Positions 17,267 through 26,383 of a stretch of DNA of 64,000 nt are shown one piece after another. The notes under the pieces were generated by a model. The model was not told where the DNA came from and made no database searches. It worked only from the letters and a program-made list of their open reading frames with translations. The translations under genes and the position numbers were made by a program. Source of the stretch: Maridesulfovibrio ferrireducens (lineage in GTDB: Bacteria > Desulfobacterota > Desulfovibrionia > Desulfovibrionales > Desulfovibrionaceae); NCBI RefSeq assembly GCF_900101105.1, contig NZ_FNGA01000001.1, forward strand, positions 558,001 through 622,000. The letters are read 5' to 3'. The number at the start of each line of letters is the position of its first letter. Within the stretch, counting starts at the first letter, position 1.

Positions 17267-18352
17267 ATGAAGACAATCCCAAAAGATTTAAATTTAGAAA
17301 GCTACAACTTTGAATTACCGGAAGAACGCATTGCACAATGCCCTGCCGAAAAAAGACACGGTTCAAAGCTGATGGTTCTGGACAGAATTACAGGTGAAAC
17401 TGAAATCAAATCATTCACCGACGTTCCTGACCTTTTACCTGAAGGAGCGCTTCTGGTTGCAAATAACTCAAAAGTTATCCCTGCCAGAATTTTCGGTAAA
17501 AAGCCTTCAGGCGGAAGAGTTGAATTTCTACTCCTCTCTCCGATTCCCTTAATTGTGCCAACTGCAACTCCGCAAGGTTATAAAGCTGTTGTCAAAGGAT
17601 TACTGCGTTCCTCAAAACCGACAAAAATCGGCAGCGAAGTTAAATTCGACTGCGCCATGAAACTTACGGTTTTAGGCAAAGGTCAATTCGGGCTGTCTGA
17701 TGTTGAGCTTGAATGGCAGGGAAGCTTAAAAGAAATATTTGAAACCTGCGGTAAAATCCCCCTTCCGCCATATATCAGACGTGTTGCTGATGAAACTGAT
17801 AATGAAAGATATCAGACTCTCTACGCCTGTGATGATAAAGCAGGATCAGTGGCAGCTCCGACAGCCGGACTTCATTTTTCAAAAGAAATTGAAGAAAGAC
17901 TGCGCGAGAAAAATATCGAGCGGGTCGAAGTTACTTTATATGTAGGGTACGGAACATTCAGCCCGGTCAGAACGACCGACATTCGCGATCATGAAATGCA
18001 CAGCGAATATATTGAAATTCCCGAAGAAACAGCCCGCGCAATCAAAAAAGCTAAAGACGAAGGACGTCCTGTTATTGCCGTAGGGACAACTTCCGCCCGC
18101 ACGCTTGAAGGAGCTTTTCAGCAGACTGGTAAAATATGTGCATTCAAGGGTGAAACTAATATTTTCATCTATCCCGGCTATGAATTTAAGGTTGTAGACC
18201 GCATGTTGACTAATTTTCATTTGCCAGAATCATCACTTGTAATTATGATTTCCGCTCTGGCTGGTAGGAATAACGTTTTGAATGGATATCAAAAAGCCAT
18301 AGAAAACGAATTCAGATTCTTTTCTTATGGTGATTCAATGTACATCAGATAA
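17267..18352 (+). CDS. queA: S-adenosylmethionine:tRNA ribosyltransferase-isomerase
   Basis: 361 residues, the expected family length. Motifs include NFELPEERIAQCPAEKR and ANNSKVIPARI, with FSKEI and GTTSARTLEG later, and the C-terminal LTNFHLPESSL. It transfers and isomerises the ribosyl group of SAM onto preQ1-modified tRNA to give epoxyqueuosine, the queuosine precursor. It acts in the cytoplasm. The ribosome binding site before the ATG is weak. It stands alone on its transcript, ending near a hairpin at 18472-18495. Confidence 0.96.
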   Translation: MKTIPKDLNLESYNFELPEERIAQCPAEKRHGSKLMVLDRITGETEIKSFTDVPDLLPEGALLVANNSKVIPARIFGKKPSGGRVEFLLLSPIPLIVPTATPQGYKAVVKGLLRSSKPTKIGSEVKFDCAMKLTVLGKGQFGLSDVELEWQGSLKEIFETCGKIPLPPYIRRVADETDNERYQTLYACDDKAGSVAAPTAGLHFSKEIEERLREKNIERVEVTLYVGYGTFSPVRTTDIRDHEMHSEYIEIPEETARAIKKAKDEGRPVIAVGTTSARTLEGAFQQTGKICAFKGETNIFIYPGYEFKVVDRMLTNFHLPESSLVIMISALAGRNNVLNGYQKAIENEFRFFSYGDSMYIR

Positions 18353-18471
18353 TCTGATCCAGTACAATCCCAAAATTTGCACCTAACAGTAAATCGTTAT
18401 ACGCTACTTATGAAATAGTCGGCCTCTAATGCAGACTGTTCTAAAATTATTAATGACCGTAATGGTCCTTG

Positions 18472-18495
18472 GCCCGTTTAATTACGGGCTTTTCT
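18472..18495 (+). terminator. probable terminator of queA
   Basis: The short stem GCCCGT-ttaatt-ACGGGC is followed by TTTTCT. It is 120 bases after the queA stop and 23 bases before the vor operon start, so it may also act as a leader hairpin for that operon. Confidence 0.5.
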
Positions 18496-18517
18496 GTCAC
18501 GGTAACAGGAGTTTAGG

Positions 18518-18751
18518 ATGTCCCGAGTTGAATTTTTGGAAGAACGGTGCAAGGGTTGCCTGCTCTGCACAGTTGTCTGTCCAAAGGAAATTATAAGGCA
18601 ATCCGACCGTTTCAATCAGCACGGCTACAAAGTGGCCGAAGTTCCGGCTGAAGACATGGATAAATGCACAGGCTGTACGTCTTGCGCACTTATATGTCCG
18701 GACGTGGCTATCCGCGTCTACAGGACCCCGAAAGCCAAAGGAGCAGAATAA
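18518..18751 (+). CDS. 2-oxoacid:ferredoxin oxidoreductase delta subunit, 4Fe-4S ferredoxin
   Basis: 77 residues with two CxxCxxCxxxCP clusters: CKGCLLCTVVCP (13-24) and CTGCTSCALICP. It is the electron-transfer subunit that passes electrons from the thiamine-bound oxoacid intermediate to ferredoxin. It has an AGGAG ribosome binding site, and the following alpha-subunit gene starts one base after its stop, so it opens the four-gene oxidoreductase operon. Confidence 0.95.
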   Translation: MSRVEFLEERCKGCLLCTVVCPKEIIRQSDRFNQHGYKVAEVPAEDMDKCTGCTSCALICPDVAIRVYRTPKAKGAE

Positions 18752-18752
18752 G

Positions 18753-19820
18753 ATGGCTAATAACGGCGAAAAACTTTTTATCAAGGGCAATGAGGCTATT
18801 GCACGCGGCGCGATCGCTGCCGGCCTCAAATGCTACTTCGGCTACCCCATCACACCGCAGAATGACATCCCTGAATATATGTCAGCAGCACTTCCCGCAG
18901 TCGGCGGTGAATTTGTGCAGGCGGAAAGTGAAATTGCGGCGGCAAATATGCTCATCGGAGCGGCTGCATGCGGCGTTAGAAGCATGAGCTCATCATCAAG
19001 CCCCGGCATATCACTAAAACAGGAAGCAATATCTTACCTCGCAGGTAGTCAGCTGCCTACAGTCATAGTCAACATGAACCGCGGTGGACCGGGTCTTGGC
19101 GACATCGGACCTAGTCAGGGCGACTATTTTCAGTCTGTAAAAGGCGGCGGTCACGGCGACTACAGAATGCTAGTCCTCGCTCCCGGCACATGTCAGGAAG
19201 CATATGACCTGACAATCAAGGCCTTTGACCTTGCTTTCAAATACCGCAATCCCGTCATGATTCTCGGTGATGCCATTCTCGGACAGATGAAAGAGCCTGT
19301 CATCACATGGACTCCAGACGAAAAGGACGAAAAAGAAGGTCACGACTGGCGCATGTGCGGAGCCAAAGGCCGCGAAGGCCGTATACTTAAATCCCTGTTC
19401 CTCAGTGAAGGCTCTTTAGCTGCTCACAATCAGATGTTGCAGGACAAGTATACAGACATGGCTTCATACACTCAGCAGGAAGAATACCAGATCGATGATG
19501 CTGAACTTGTTGTTGTAGCCTACGGCTCCATCGGCAGAATTGTAAAAAGCACAATCAAAAAACTCAGGAACGAAGGACATAAAGTCGGCCTTTTCAGACC
19601 GATCACACTCTACCCGTTCCCTTCCGACGATCTCAAGAAACTTGCTGAGCAAGGTAAGAAGTTCCTTACAATAGAACACAACCTTGGACAGATGGTTGAA
19701 GATGTCCGTCTTTCAATCCGTACAATCACGGATTCAGACTTCTTCGGCTTCCTGCCGGGCAACCTCCCCACTCCCGATGACTTCGAGGGACCGATCCTTA
19801 AAAGTCTTGGAGGTAAATAG
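18753..19820 (+). CDS. vorB: 2-oxoacid:ferredoxin oxidoreductase alpha subunit (VorB-like)
   Basis: 355 residues. The N-terminal region has GCYFGYPITPQND-type residues (KCYFGYPITPQ, about 27-37) and QAESEIAAANMLIGAA. A mid-region FRPITLYPFP belongs to the transketolase C-terminal domain and leads to the HNLGQMVEDVR segment. The architecture is that of the alpha subunit of 2-ketoisovalerate/2-oxoglutarate ferredoxin oxidoreductases. The substrate cannot be settled by eye; the family is usually named VorB (branched-chain). It follows the delta subunit and precedes the beta subunit. Confidence 0.88.
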   Translation: MANNGEKLFIKGNEAIARGAIAAGLKCYFGYPITPQNDIPEYMSAALPAVGGEFVQAESEIAAANMLIGAAACGVRSMSSSSSPGISLKQEAISYLAGSQLPTVIVNMNRGGPGLGDIGPSQGDYFQSVKGGGHGDYRMLVLAPGTCQEAYDLTIKAFDLAFKYRNPVMILGDAILGQMKEPVITWTPDEKDEKEGHDWRMCGAKGREGRILKSLFLSEGSLAAHNQMLQDKYTDMASYTQQEEYQIDDAELVVVAYGSIGRIVKSTIKKLRNEGHKVGLFRPITLYPFPSDDLKKLAEQGKKFLTIEHNLGQMVEDVRLSIRTITDSDFFGFLPGNLPTPDDFEGPILKSLGGK

Positions 19821-19822
19821 AT

Positions 19823-20587
19823 ATGAGCGAACAAGAAATTATAGCATTCGAAAGAGCTGATGCTCTTGTAGATGTGCCTACTCACTACTGTCCGGGCTGC
19901 CAGCACGGTGTAGTTCAAAGACTCGCAGGAGAACTGCTCAGCGAAATGGGCCTTACCGAGAACACACTTCTCGTAACTTCCATCGGCTGTTCTGTTTTTC
20001 TCTACAACTACCTTCGTGTCGACAGCGTGGAAGCTCCTCACGGACGCGCTCCTGCTGTGGCAACAGGTGTAAAAAGAGCACGTGCCGACAAATTCGTTCT
20101 TTCCTATCAGGGAGACGGCGACCTTGCATCAATCGGTATGGCTGAAATTATGCACTGTGCAAACCGTGGTGAAAACATCTCCATCATCTTCGTAAACAAC
20201 ACTGTTTACGGAATGACAGGTGGCCAGATGGCCCCGACCACAATGATTGGGCAAAAGACCACAACCTCACCTGCCGGACGTAATGCTGCAAAAGAAGGCA
20301 TGCCTATCCGTATGGCTGAAATTATCAGCCAGCTCGGCGGAACCGCTTTCTCAGCTCGAGTGGCTGTGAACAATGTTAAAAATATCCGCAAAGCTAAAAA
20401 GGCTATGAAAAAGGCTTTTGAAGTTCAGCAAAAAGAACTCGGATTCGGATTCATTGAGCTTTTGGCAACCTGCCCGACCAACTGGAGAATGACCCCGATC
20501 AAGGCGAACGAAAGAATCGAAGAAGAATTGATTCCTTACTTCCCTCTGGGTGTGTTTAAAGATTTAACAGTTGAAGCGGAGGACTAG
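19823..20587 (+). CDS. 2-oxoacid:ferredoxin oxidoreductase beta subunit (thiamine diphosphate-binding)
   Basis: 254 residues. HYCPGCQHGVVQRL (about 22-35) and the ThDP-binding GDGDLASIGMAEIMHCANRG (about 96-115) with the following NNTVYGMTGGQ are characteristic of the beta subunit that binds thiamine diphosphate and a 4Fe-4S cluster. It starts 2 bases after the alpha-subunit stop. With the delta, alpha and gamma subunits it makes a complete coenzyme A-dependent oxoacid oxidoreductase. Confidence 0.95.
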   Translation: MSEQEIIAFERADALVDVPTHYCPGCQHGVVQRLAGELLSEMGLTENTLLVTSIGCSVFLYNYLRVDSVEAPHGRAPAVATGVKRARADKFVLSYQGDGDLASIGMAEIMHCANRGENISIIFVNNTVYGMTGGQMAPTTMIGQKTTTSPAGRNAAKEGMPIRMAEIISQLGGTAFSARVAVNNVKNIRKAKKAMKKAFEVQQKELGFGFIELLATCPTNWRMTPIKANERIEEELIPYFPLGVFKDLTVEAED

Positions 20588-20591
20588 CCAG

Positions 20592-21137
20592 ATGAGCAAG
20601 TATCTTGACAGCATTATTGCCGGATTCGGCGGACAGGGCGTCATGCTTATCGGCAACCTGCTGGCCTACGCGGGCATGAATGCCGGACTCAATGTAACCT
20701 ACATCCCAGTATACGGCCCTGAAATGCGCGGCGGAACTGCCAACTGTACAGTTGTTCTTTCCGAAGAAGAAATTGGTTCCCCAATCATCCGCAGCCCGCA
20801 CAGTCTGATTATGATGAACCGTCCTTCACTGGAAAAATTCCAGCCAGTTCTGATGGACGGCGGAGTTCAGATCGTCAATTCCTCTCTTATAGATAAAGAG
20901 CTGGTTGATACTGACCGCATCAAATCATACCTTGTTCCTGCCAACGATATTGCCGACAAAATAGGCAATACCCGCATGGCAAACATGGTCGCTCTGGGCG
21001 CTTTCATCAAGGCAACAGGAATTATGGACATTAAGGCTGTTATCGACAGTCTGCCAAACGTAATTTCCGCTCACTACACTCACCTTATCCCCAAAAATGC
21101 CGAAGCTCTGCAAGCAGGCGCTGACGCTATTGCTTAA
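20592..21137 (+). CDS. 2-oxoacid:ferredoxin oxidoreductase gamma subunit
   Basis: 181 residues. The glycine-rich [21 protein letters not shown] (about 9-29) and [16 protein letters not shown] are typical of the gamma (pyruvate/ketoisovalerate catalytic) domain. I use the ATG at 20592-20594 because GGAGG lies 11 bases upstream and overlaps the end of the beta-subunit gene; a TTG further upstream would add an unlikely leader. It completes the operon and is followed by a strong terminator. Confidence 0.95.
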   Translation: MSKYLDSIIAGFGGQGVMLIGNLLAYAGMNAGLNVTYIPVYGPEMRGGTANCTVVLSEEEIGSPIIRSPHSLIMMNRPSLEKFQPVLMDGGVQIVNSSLIDKELVDTDRIKSYLVPANDIADKIGNTRMANMVALGAFIKATGIMDIKAVIDSLPNVISAHYTHLIPKNAEALQAGADAIA

Positions 21138-21170
21138 CCAAAAGATTCAAAAGAATCAGTAATGGCTATC

Positions 21171-21219
21171 AAGGCCCGGATAGAAAGGCTTTATGTCCGT
21201 CTATCCGGGCCTTTTTTTT
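21171..21219 (+). terminator. rho-independent terminator of the vor operon
   Basis: A 13-bp stem (AAGGCCCGGATAG with CTATCCGGGCCTT) encloses a 17-base loop and is followed by TTTTTT. It is 34 bases after the last stop codon of the operon. Confidence 0.92.
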
Positions 21220-21236
21220 AATCGTAGGAGCCAAGA

Positions 21237-22055
21237 ATGAACGTTTTCAGACCAGAAAAACTTTTCGGGATAATCGGGTTTCCACTAGGACACTCGATGA
21301 GTCCTCTTCTGCATAATTGGGGATTTTCGCAAAAAGATATTAAAGCCGCATACATGGCTTGGCCTACTACGCCGGAAAAACTCGGTGACTTCATGACAGC
21401 TCTGAAAACTCTGCCTATTTCAGGCGCAAGCGTAACCATTCCCCACAAGCTTTCCGTAATGGACTACATTGACGAGCTTACTCCCCGCGCAAAGGCAGTT
21501 GGCGCTGTGAACACACTCTACTGGAAACAGGATAAACTGATTGGTGACAATACGGATACAGCAGGTTGCTCTGAACCACTGCGTCCTCATTGTGATCATG
21601 TGGAAAGAGCTTTGCTCATTGGCGCAGGAGGGGCGGCGCGCGCAGCGATTGTAGGACTTAAAAGCCTTAAAATTAAAGACATCTTCATTACAAACAGAAC
21701 AAAATCAAAAGCCGAAGCTCTGGCTGATGAATTCGGAATATCATGTATCGATTGGGATGAAAGAGGCAATGAACATTATGATCTAGTCATAAATTCAACA
21801 CCACTCGGCATGTCTGGAGACAAGCAGCAGATCAACCCCATGATCATGGATCATATTGACGAAAAAACAATCGTCTATGATCTGGTCTACAACCCTCTTG
21901 AAACCGTTTTTCTTAGAGACGCGAAAGCAAAAGGCAGTAAAACTATCAGCGGAATTGAAATGTTTTTACATCAAGGCCTAGCTCAATTTAAATTGTGGAC
22001 AAATTATGATTTAGATGAATTAGAAGCTCGCAAGCTTTTACTTAAACACCTGTAA
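21237..22055 (+). CDS. aroE: shikimate dehydrogenase
   Basis: 272 residues, the normal length. The substrate-binding GFPLGHSMSPLLHN (15-28) and the catalytic Lys in VTIPHKLSV (about 64-72) are followed by the NADPH-binding LLIGAGGAARAAI. The ending LWTNYDLDELE is also typical. It reduces 3-dehydroshikimate to shikimate in aromatic amino acid synthesis. A TAGGAG site precedes the ATG. Confidence 0.95.
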   Translation: MNVFRPEKLFGIIGFPLGHSMSPLLHNWGFSQKDIKAAYMAWPTTPEKLGDFMTALKTLPISGASVTIPHKLSVMDYIDELTPRAKAVGAVNTLYWKQDKLIGDNTDTAGCSEPLRPHCDHVERALLIGAGGAARAAIVGLKSLKIKDIFITNRTKSKAEALADEFGISCIDWDERGNEHYDLVINSTPLGMSGDKQQINPMIMDHIDEKTIVYDLVYNPLETVFLRDAKAKGSKTISGIEMFLHQGLAQFKLWTNYDLDELEARKLLLKHL

Positions 22056-22090
22056 AGACTCCGTGAGTCCTGCCCCAGAGGAAGATAAAT

Positions 22091-23047
22091 ATGAAACATA
22101 TTGATGCCGATTTATTAATTCAAGAATGGCAAGATGTTGTCGATTTATTAGCAGCCATTATCAATGTTCCTGCGGGCTTAATTATGAAACTTGATAAGGG
22201 TAAGCTTGAAGTTTTCGTATCAAGCAAAACACCAGACAATCCATATAAAGTTGGCGCAAATGAAGTAATGGAAAATTCTGGCTTATATTGTGAAACCGTC
22301 ATCAAAACGAATAAAAAGCTAAAAATAACTAACGCTCTTACAGATGAAAGGTGGAAAAACAATCCCGATGTAAAGCTAAACATGATTTCTTACTTAGGAT
22401 TTCCCATACTCTACCCAGACGGAAACCCCTTTGGAACTATTTGCATTCTTGATTCAAAAGAAAACAACTACAGTGACAACCATGAAAAATTAATTGAGAA
22501 ACTTAGAGATCTGATCGAAAAAGAACTGACTATTCTCGATAATAACTACCAATTAAAAAGAATTTCTGAGATTGATGCGCTAACTCAAATAGACAACAGA
22601 TACTCTTTTCTTACAAAAGCCGAAATAGAGATAAACAGATCAAAACGCTATAACCATCACTTCTCATTTATTTTCTTTGACTTAGATTGGTTTAAAAAAA
22701 TAAATGATAAATATGGACATCAAATTGGGGACACTGTTTTGAAAGAATTTTCAAAAACTGTTAACTCACAATTAAGAACAACCGACCTTTTCGGCAGATA
22801 TGGTGGAGAAGAGTTCATAGTTGCTTTGCCTGAAACAGACTTAGCTTCAGCAAAGTTGTTAGCAAATAGAATTCGTGAACGTGTTCAAAAAATGAATATT
22901 GTCTACGAAAGTAGTAATGTGTCTATCACTGTGAGTGCAGGAGTCAGTGAACTGACCGATGATGACCGTGATATAGACACCGTCATAAACAGAGCTGACA
23001 TGGCTCTTTATGAGGCAAAACAGTCTGGAAGAAACAAGGTCTGTTAA
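22091..23047 (+). CDS. GAF-GGDEF diguanylate cyclase
   Basis: 318 residues. A GAF-like domain (about 15-150; LGFPILYPDGNPFGTICILD) is followed by a GGDEF domain (160-318). The active-site motif is GGEEF (238-242), an active form, and an RxxD inhibitory site (RTTD, 229-232) lies five residues before it, so c-di-GMP feedback inhibition is expected. It has no membrane segment. A good ribosome binding site (GAGGAAG) precedes the ATG. It follows aroE by 35 bases; functional linkage is not apparent. Confidence 0.93.
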   Translation: MKHIDADLLIQEWQDVVDLLAAIINVPAGLIMKLDKGKLEVFVSSKTPDNPYKVGANEVMENSGLYCETVIKTNKKLKITNALTDERWKNNPDVKLNMISYLGFPILYPDGNPFGTICILDSKENNYSDNHEKLIEKLRDLIEKELTILDNNYQLKRISEIDALTQIDNRYSFLTKAEIEINRSKRYNHHFSFIFFDLDWFKKINDKYGHQIGDTVLKEFSKTVNSQLRTTDLFGRYGGEEFIVALPETDLASAKLLANRIRERVQKMNIVYESSNVSITVSAGVSELTDDDRDIDTVINRADMALYEAKQSGRNKVC

Positions 23048-23075
23048 TACCTTTGACTCGTCTCAAACTCAAAAA

Positions 23076-23110
23076 GAAAGCCCGCTGCAATCACTGCAAC
23101 GGGCTTTCTT
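23076..23110. terminator. bidirectional terminator between the cyclase and mltD
   Basis: GAAAGCCCGCTGCA pairs with TGCAACGGGCTTTC with one mismatch around a 5-base loop. The flanking T-run on the plus strand and A-run before the stem on the other side fit a two-way terminator between convergent genes. Confidence 0.75.
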
Positions 23111-23130
23111 TATAAACAAATTATTGAAAC

Positions 23131-24747
23131 TTACTGAACGTAAACCTTAATCTTGTCACCGGGTCGAATAATGCTCTTGGAATTAAGGCGGTTCCACTTC
23201 ATAAGTGAAGAAACCTTAACACCGAAGCGACGGGCTATTCCGTAAAGATTATCCCCGCGTCTAACCTTATACTTAACTAGCTGATTATTAACAGTTCCGG
23301 CTTTAACTTTAGATGATCTGGAACTCTTAGCTGAGTTGTCAGGAATATAAAGTTTCTGGCCAATTTTAAGTCTGGATGACCGAAGTCCGTTTGAGCGTTT
23401 AAGTGTGTTTACACTTACCTGATAGCGGCTTGCGATATCCCAGAGAGTATCCCCTTTGCGCACTCTGTAGTTTGCCCTGCTTTGAGCTGTGCGGCGGGTT
23501 TTTGTAACCTGTCTTGTATAGAGAGAAGCTGTCGAGCCTTTACCCGGAATCATAATAAACTGACCGGGTTTAATCAGATTTGACTTGCGATTGTTAACAC
23601 TTTTCAAAACCGCGACAGGCACTCTGTAGTTATGAGCAATGCGATGCCAAGAGTCGCCTCTTTTAATCTTGTAACGTTTGTAACCGGCAAAAGGTCTTGA
23701 GCGTGGGCTTTCAAGATAACTGGAAGCTTTAACCATCACCTGCAAGGGAAGATAAGCATTGATGGCTGCATCAGGCGGGCTGACTTGTCTGCGGAAATGC
23801 GGGTTATATGTGTGGAAATCATTCCATTTCATATCACAGGCTTTAGCCAGAGCAAGTAAATCAGTTCCTCCGGGAACCTTAACTGTTTCTACTTTAATGC
23901 CATTATTCCAATTAATTTTCTCAAACCCGAGCGGTTCAAGATTTTTAAATATCTTGGAAATAGCGATAAATTTAGGGACGTAATTTTTAGTTTCTGCTCT
24001 CAGTCTATATTTTCTACTAAGCTTATGATTCTTTTTGGTGAGATCAAAAAAGTCTTCAGCACCGGTCTTTTTCAAAGCCCGGCCAATCTTCCCTTCACCC
24101 GCATTATATGCGGCGAGTGCAAGATACCAGTCTCCGAACATCTCATGAAGGATATTCAAATACTTTGCGGCAGCTAAAGTGGATTTATAAGGATCTCTGC
24201 GTTCATCAACCCACCAGTCGACCCGTAAGCCGAAGTGACGACCGGTATAAGGCATAAACTGCCACATACCTGCTGCTCCGACTCTTGAATAAGCCATAGT
24301 ATTATAGCCGCTTTCCGCGAAAGGCAGCATGGCCAGATCTTCAGGAATATTGTTCTTAGAAAGAACTTCACGGATATAAGGCAAGAAGGGTTCAGACCGC
24401 TTAAGCCAACGAGTAAAAGTCTTACGAGCCTTATGGGTAAAATATCCAAAATACTGCTGAACTTCTTTTGTATCATGAACATCAAGATTAAAATTGATGC
24501 CTGAACTGCTGGCAAGAAGAGCTTTCTGCTCTTCCGGTGTCAATTCTTCAGTTTCGGCTGGAGTTGACTCAAGTTCAGGATCAAGCTTTTCTACTTCGGA
24601 ATCTTTATATTCAGACTCGGCAGCGCTGTTCTCAGAAACATTAATTTCAGAATCTGATTCAGGAGTTACTGTCTTATGTGCACAACCGGCAAAAAGAATA
24701 AAAATAGCCAACAGCGCAACTAAACGAAATAATTTCGGGCTATTCAC
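23131..24747 (-). CDS. mltD: MltD-type lytic transglycosylase lipoprotein with three LysM domains
   Basis: 538 residues from the GTG at 24745-24747. That start has GGAG 7 bases upstream and opens a compact lipoprotein signal peptide ending at a LFAGC lipobox (Cys22); an ATG 42 bases upstream has no ribosome binding site. The SLT domain (about 120-240) holds the catalytic Glu in LPFAESGYN and AGMWQFMPYTG. Three LysM repeats follow (about 358-402, 425-468 and 495-537), each starting Y-[KR]-[IV]-[KR]-x-G-D. It cleaves murein glycan strands at the outer membrane. Confidence 0.93.
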   Translation of the reverse strand: MNSPKLFRLVALLAIFILFAGCAHKTVTPESDSEINVSENSAAESEYKDSEVEKLDPELESTPAETEELTPEEQKALLASSSGINFNLDVHDTKEVQQYFGYFTHKARKTFTRWLKRSEPFLPYIREVLSKNNIPEDLAMLPFAESGYNTMAYSRVGAAGMWQFMPYTGRHFGLRVDWWVDERRDPYKSTLAAAKYLNILHEMFGDWYLALAAYNAGEGKIGRALKKTGAEDFFDLTKKNHKLSRKYRLRAETKNYVPKFIAISKIFKNLEPLGFEKINWNNGIKVETVKVPGGTDLLALAKACDMKWNDFHTYNPHFRRQVSPPDAAINAYLPLQVMVKASSYLESPRSRPFAGYKRYKIKRGDSWHRIAHNYRVPVAVLKSVNNRKSNLIKPGQFIMIPGKGSTASLYTRQVTKTRRTAQSRANYRVRKGDTLWDIASRYQVSVNTLKRSNGLRSSRLKIGQKLYIPDNSAKSSRSSKVKAGTVNNQLVKYKVRRGDNLYGIARRFGVKVSSLMKWNRLNSKSIIRPGDKIKVYVQ

Positions 24748-25200
24748 TGTCTGCTCCAACCTTGCGTTATATGTATTGTTTTTTTTCATAAATTATCTAG
24801 AAAAACTATAGATTCTAATTGTTTAATTAGGCAAAAAAGTCTCAAAGACCTAAAAATAATGATTTTTTACAGAAATTAATGATGATTATCAAACAATAGT
24901 AGAGCTATCCTAAAGTTTGAAGGTTTGCAATAGCAAAATAAAAGGACTAGATTGCCGGAAACGGCTCAACGACAAGGTTTTAAGGGCTTTTAAAAGTGTT
25001 TCAGGTACATACCTGAACAAATGAAATAGAAACCATTTTTCTCTAAATATTAAATCTTATTTTTTTGCCAATTAATACGGACGAATAAGGTAAACACAAA
25101 TTTTTTGTTCATTTACCTTGATTAATCGGGTTAAAATCAGCGAGAACGCTCGCAACAGAAAGTGCTATAAAATAATATTTTTCAATATAAGGTATTTTTA
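24748..25200. other. non-coding gap with inverted repeats
   Basis: 453 bases between mltD (minus) and rlmB (plus), AT-rich, with no open frame I can support. It holds a GCCG-GAAA-CGGC tetraloop hairpin (24953-24964) and an 18-bp inverted repeat TTCAGGT-acat-ACCTGAA (25000-25017), which looks like a protein-binding palindrome. The divergent promoters of both genes should be here but no good -35/-10 pair stands out. Confidence 0.55.
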
Positions 25201-25956
25201 ATGAAAAACAGATCTCAAGAAGATGAGAACACCATCATTGTAGGGCGCAAGCCCGTTCAGGAGCTTCTTTTAAACGATCCTAAGAGCATTGACATGCTTT
25301 ACGTGCAAAAAGGCCGTCAGGACAAAAATTTCGAACGAACCATTGAAAGATGTAAAAAATTCGGCATTAAATATAAAATTGCAGACAAAGAAGAATTAGC
25401 TCGTATTTTTACGGGAAATCACCAAGGGATGATTGCGAAAGTGGCCGCTCTTTCATTTGTCGACTTTGATGAATTGTTAGCAACACTCGCCGATGCACCT
25501 CTTCCCCTTCTGGTGGTCCTCGATCAGGTTCAAGATCCCGGAAATGTCGGAACGCTCGCCAGAACACTGTATTCACTCGGTGGAGCAGGAATAGTTGTGG
25601 CTCGCCACGGCGCCGCATTCCTCGGACCGGGAGCTGTTAAAGCTAGTGCCGGAGCGTTGACCAAGTTACCTATAGCCCGTGTATCCAATATATCTCAGGC
25701 TTTGGATAAAGCTCTTGATATGGGCATAAATGTCTACGGGGCCGGATTGGCTGACGATTCCAATCCTGTATATGACGTTAAACTCATGGGACCGGCCATA
25801 CTGGTTCTCGGAAATGAGGAAAAAGGTATCAGGCTGGGTGTTGAAAAACGCTGTCAGGAACTGATTCACATCCCGTTCAAACGTGAGTTCGACTCTCTGA
25901 ACGTCGCTCAAGCCGGTGCCATCCTCATCAGCGAATTTTGCAGAACTCTGGGCTGA
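25201..25956 (+). CDS. rlmB: 23S rRNA (guanosine-2'-O)-methyltransferase, TrmH/SpoU family
   Basis: 251 residues. The N-terminal IIVGRKPVQELL is the SpoU substrate-binding domain start, and the SPOUT domain has VVLDQVQDPGNVGTLARTLY (motif 1, about 101-120) with VLGNEEKGIRLGVEKRC (motif 2) and IPFKREFDSLNVAQAGAIL (motif 3). This is a 2'-O-methyltransferase of the RlmB type acting on the ribosomal peptidyl-transferase loop; the exact nucleotide is an inference from family membership. It forms its own transcript ending at a strong hairpin. Confidence 0.9.
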   Translation: MKNRSQEDENTIIVGRKPVQELLLNDPKSIDMLYVQKGRQDKNFERTIERCKKFGIKYKIADKEELARIFTGNHQGMIAKVAALSFVDFDELLATLADAPLPLLVVLDQVQDPGNVGTLARTLYSLGGAGIVVARHGAAFLGPGAVKASAGALTKLPIARVSNISQALDKALDMGINVYGAGLADDSNPVYDVKLMGPAILVLGNEEKGIRLGVEKRCQELIHIPFKREFDSLNVAQAGAILISEFCRTLG

Positions 25957-25982
25957 TCAAACCAACACTACTCAGATTAATT

Positions 25983-26024
25983 AAAAAGCCCTTGAAGACT
26001 AATTGCTTCAAGGGCTTTTTTGCG
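25983..26024. terminator. bidirectional terminator between rlmB and fliQ
   Basis: AAAAGCCCTTGAAG pairs with CTTCAAGGGCTTTT across an 8-base loop, followed by T residues on the plus strand; the reverse strand also has a T-run after the stem. It serves the convergent rlmB and flagellar operon. Confidence 0.9.
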
Positions 26025-26041
26025 GAAAAATTTTATAATAA

Positions 26042-26311
26042 TTATCGTATATAATTAGGCAGATTCAAAAAAATATTACGGGTAAAATCGATCATTTTAT
26101 CCATAATCCACGGGAATGCGATCAAAAGAGCAATAAACATTGATACAATTTTCGGAACAAAAGTAAGAGTCATTTCCTGAATCTGAGTAGCGGCCTGAAT
26201 TACACTGACAAAAATACCTACGACCAAACCGACGCCAAGCATTGGCAATGCCAGCGTAAGAGCCAATTCAATTGACTGTCTTGCGAATCCGATAACGAAT
26301 TCAGGGGTCAT
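26042..26311 (-). CDS. fliQ: flagellar export gate protein FliQ
   Basis: 89 residues with two membrane segments: about 16-38 (ALTLALPMLGVGLVVGIFVSV) and about 50-72. The N-terminal MTPEFVIGFARQSIELAL matches FliQ. It is a component of the FliPQR export gate of the flagellar type III secretion system in the inner membrane. It is the last gene of the operon here; fliR and flhB must lie elsewhere. Confidence 0.95.
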   Translation of the reverse strand: MTPEFVIGFARQSIELALTLALPMLGVGLVVGIFVSVIQAATQIQEMTLTFVPKIVSMFIALLIAFPWIMDKMIDFTRNIFLNLPNYIR

Positions 26312-26383
26312 AAATATCTCCGTGTATTAACAAATCCACTTTTAAGAAAAACTCTGACGGCTTAAGACAAACCAGTCCCTTCG

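Noticed and set aside
24948-25020. A cyclic di-GMP (GEMM) or other riboswitch upstream of rlmB
   Set aside because: The GNRA hairpin and palindrome do not fit the conserved GEMM core or the other riboswitch motifs that I can recall; kept as an unexplained element only.
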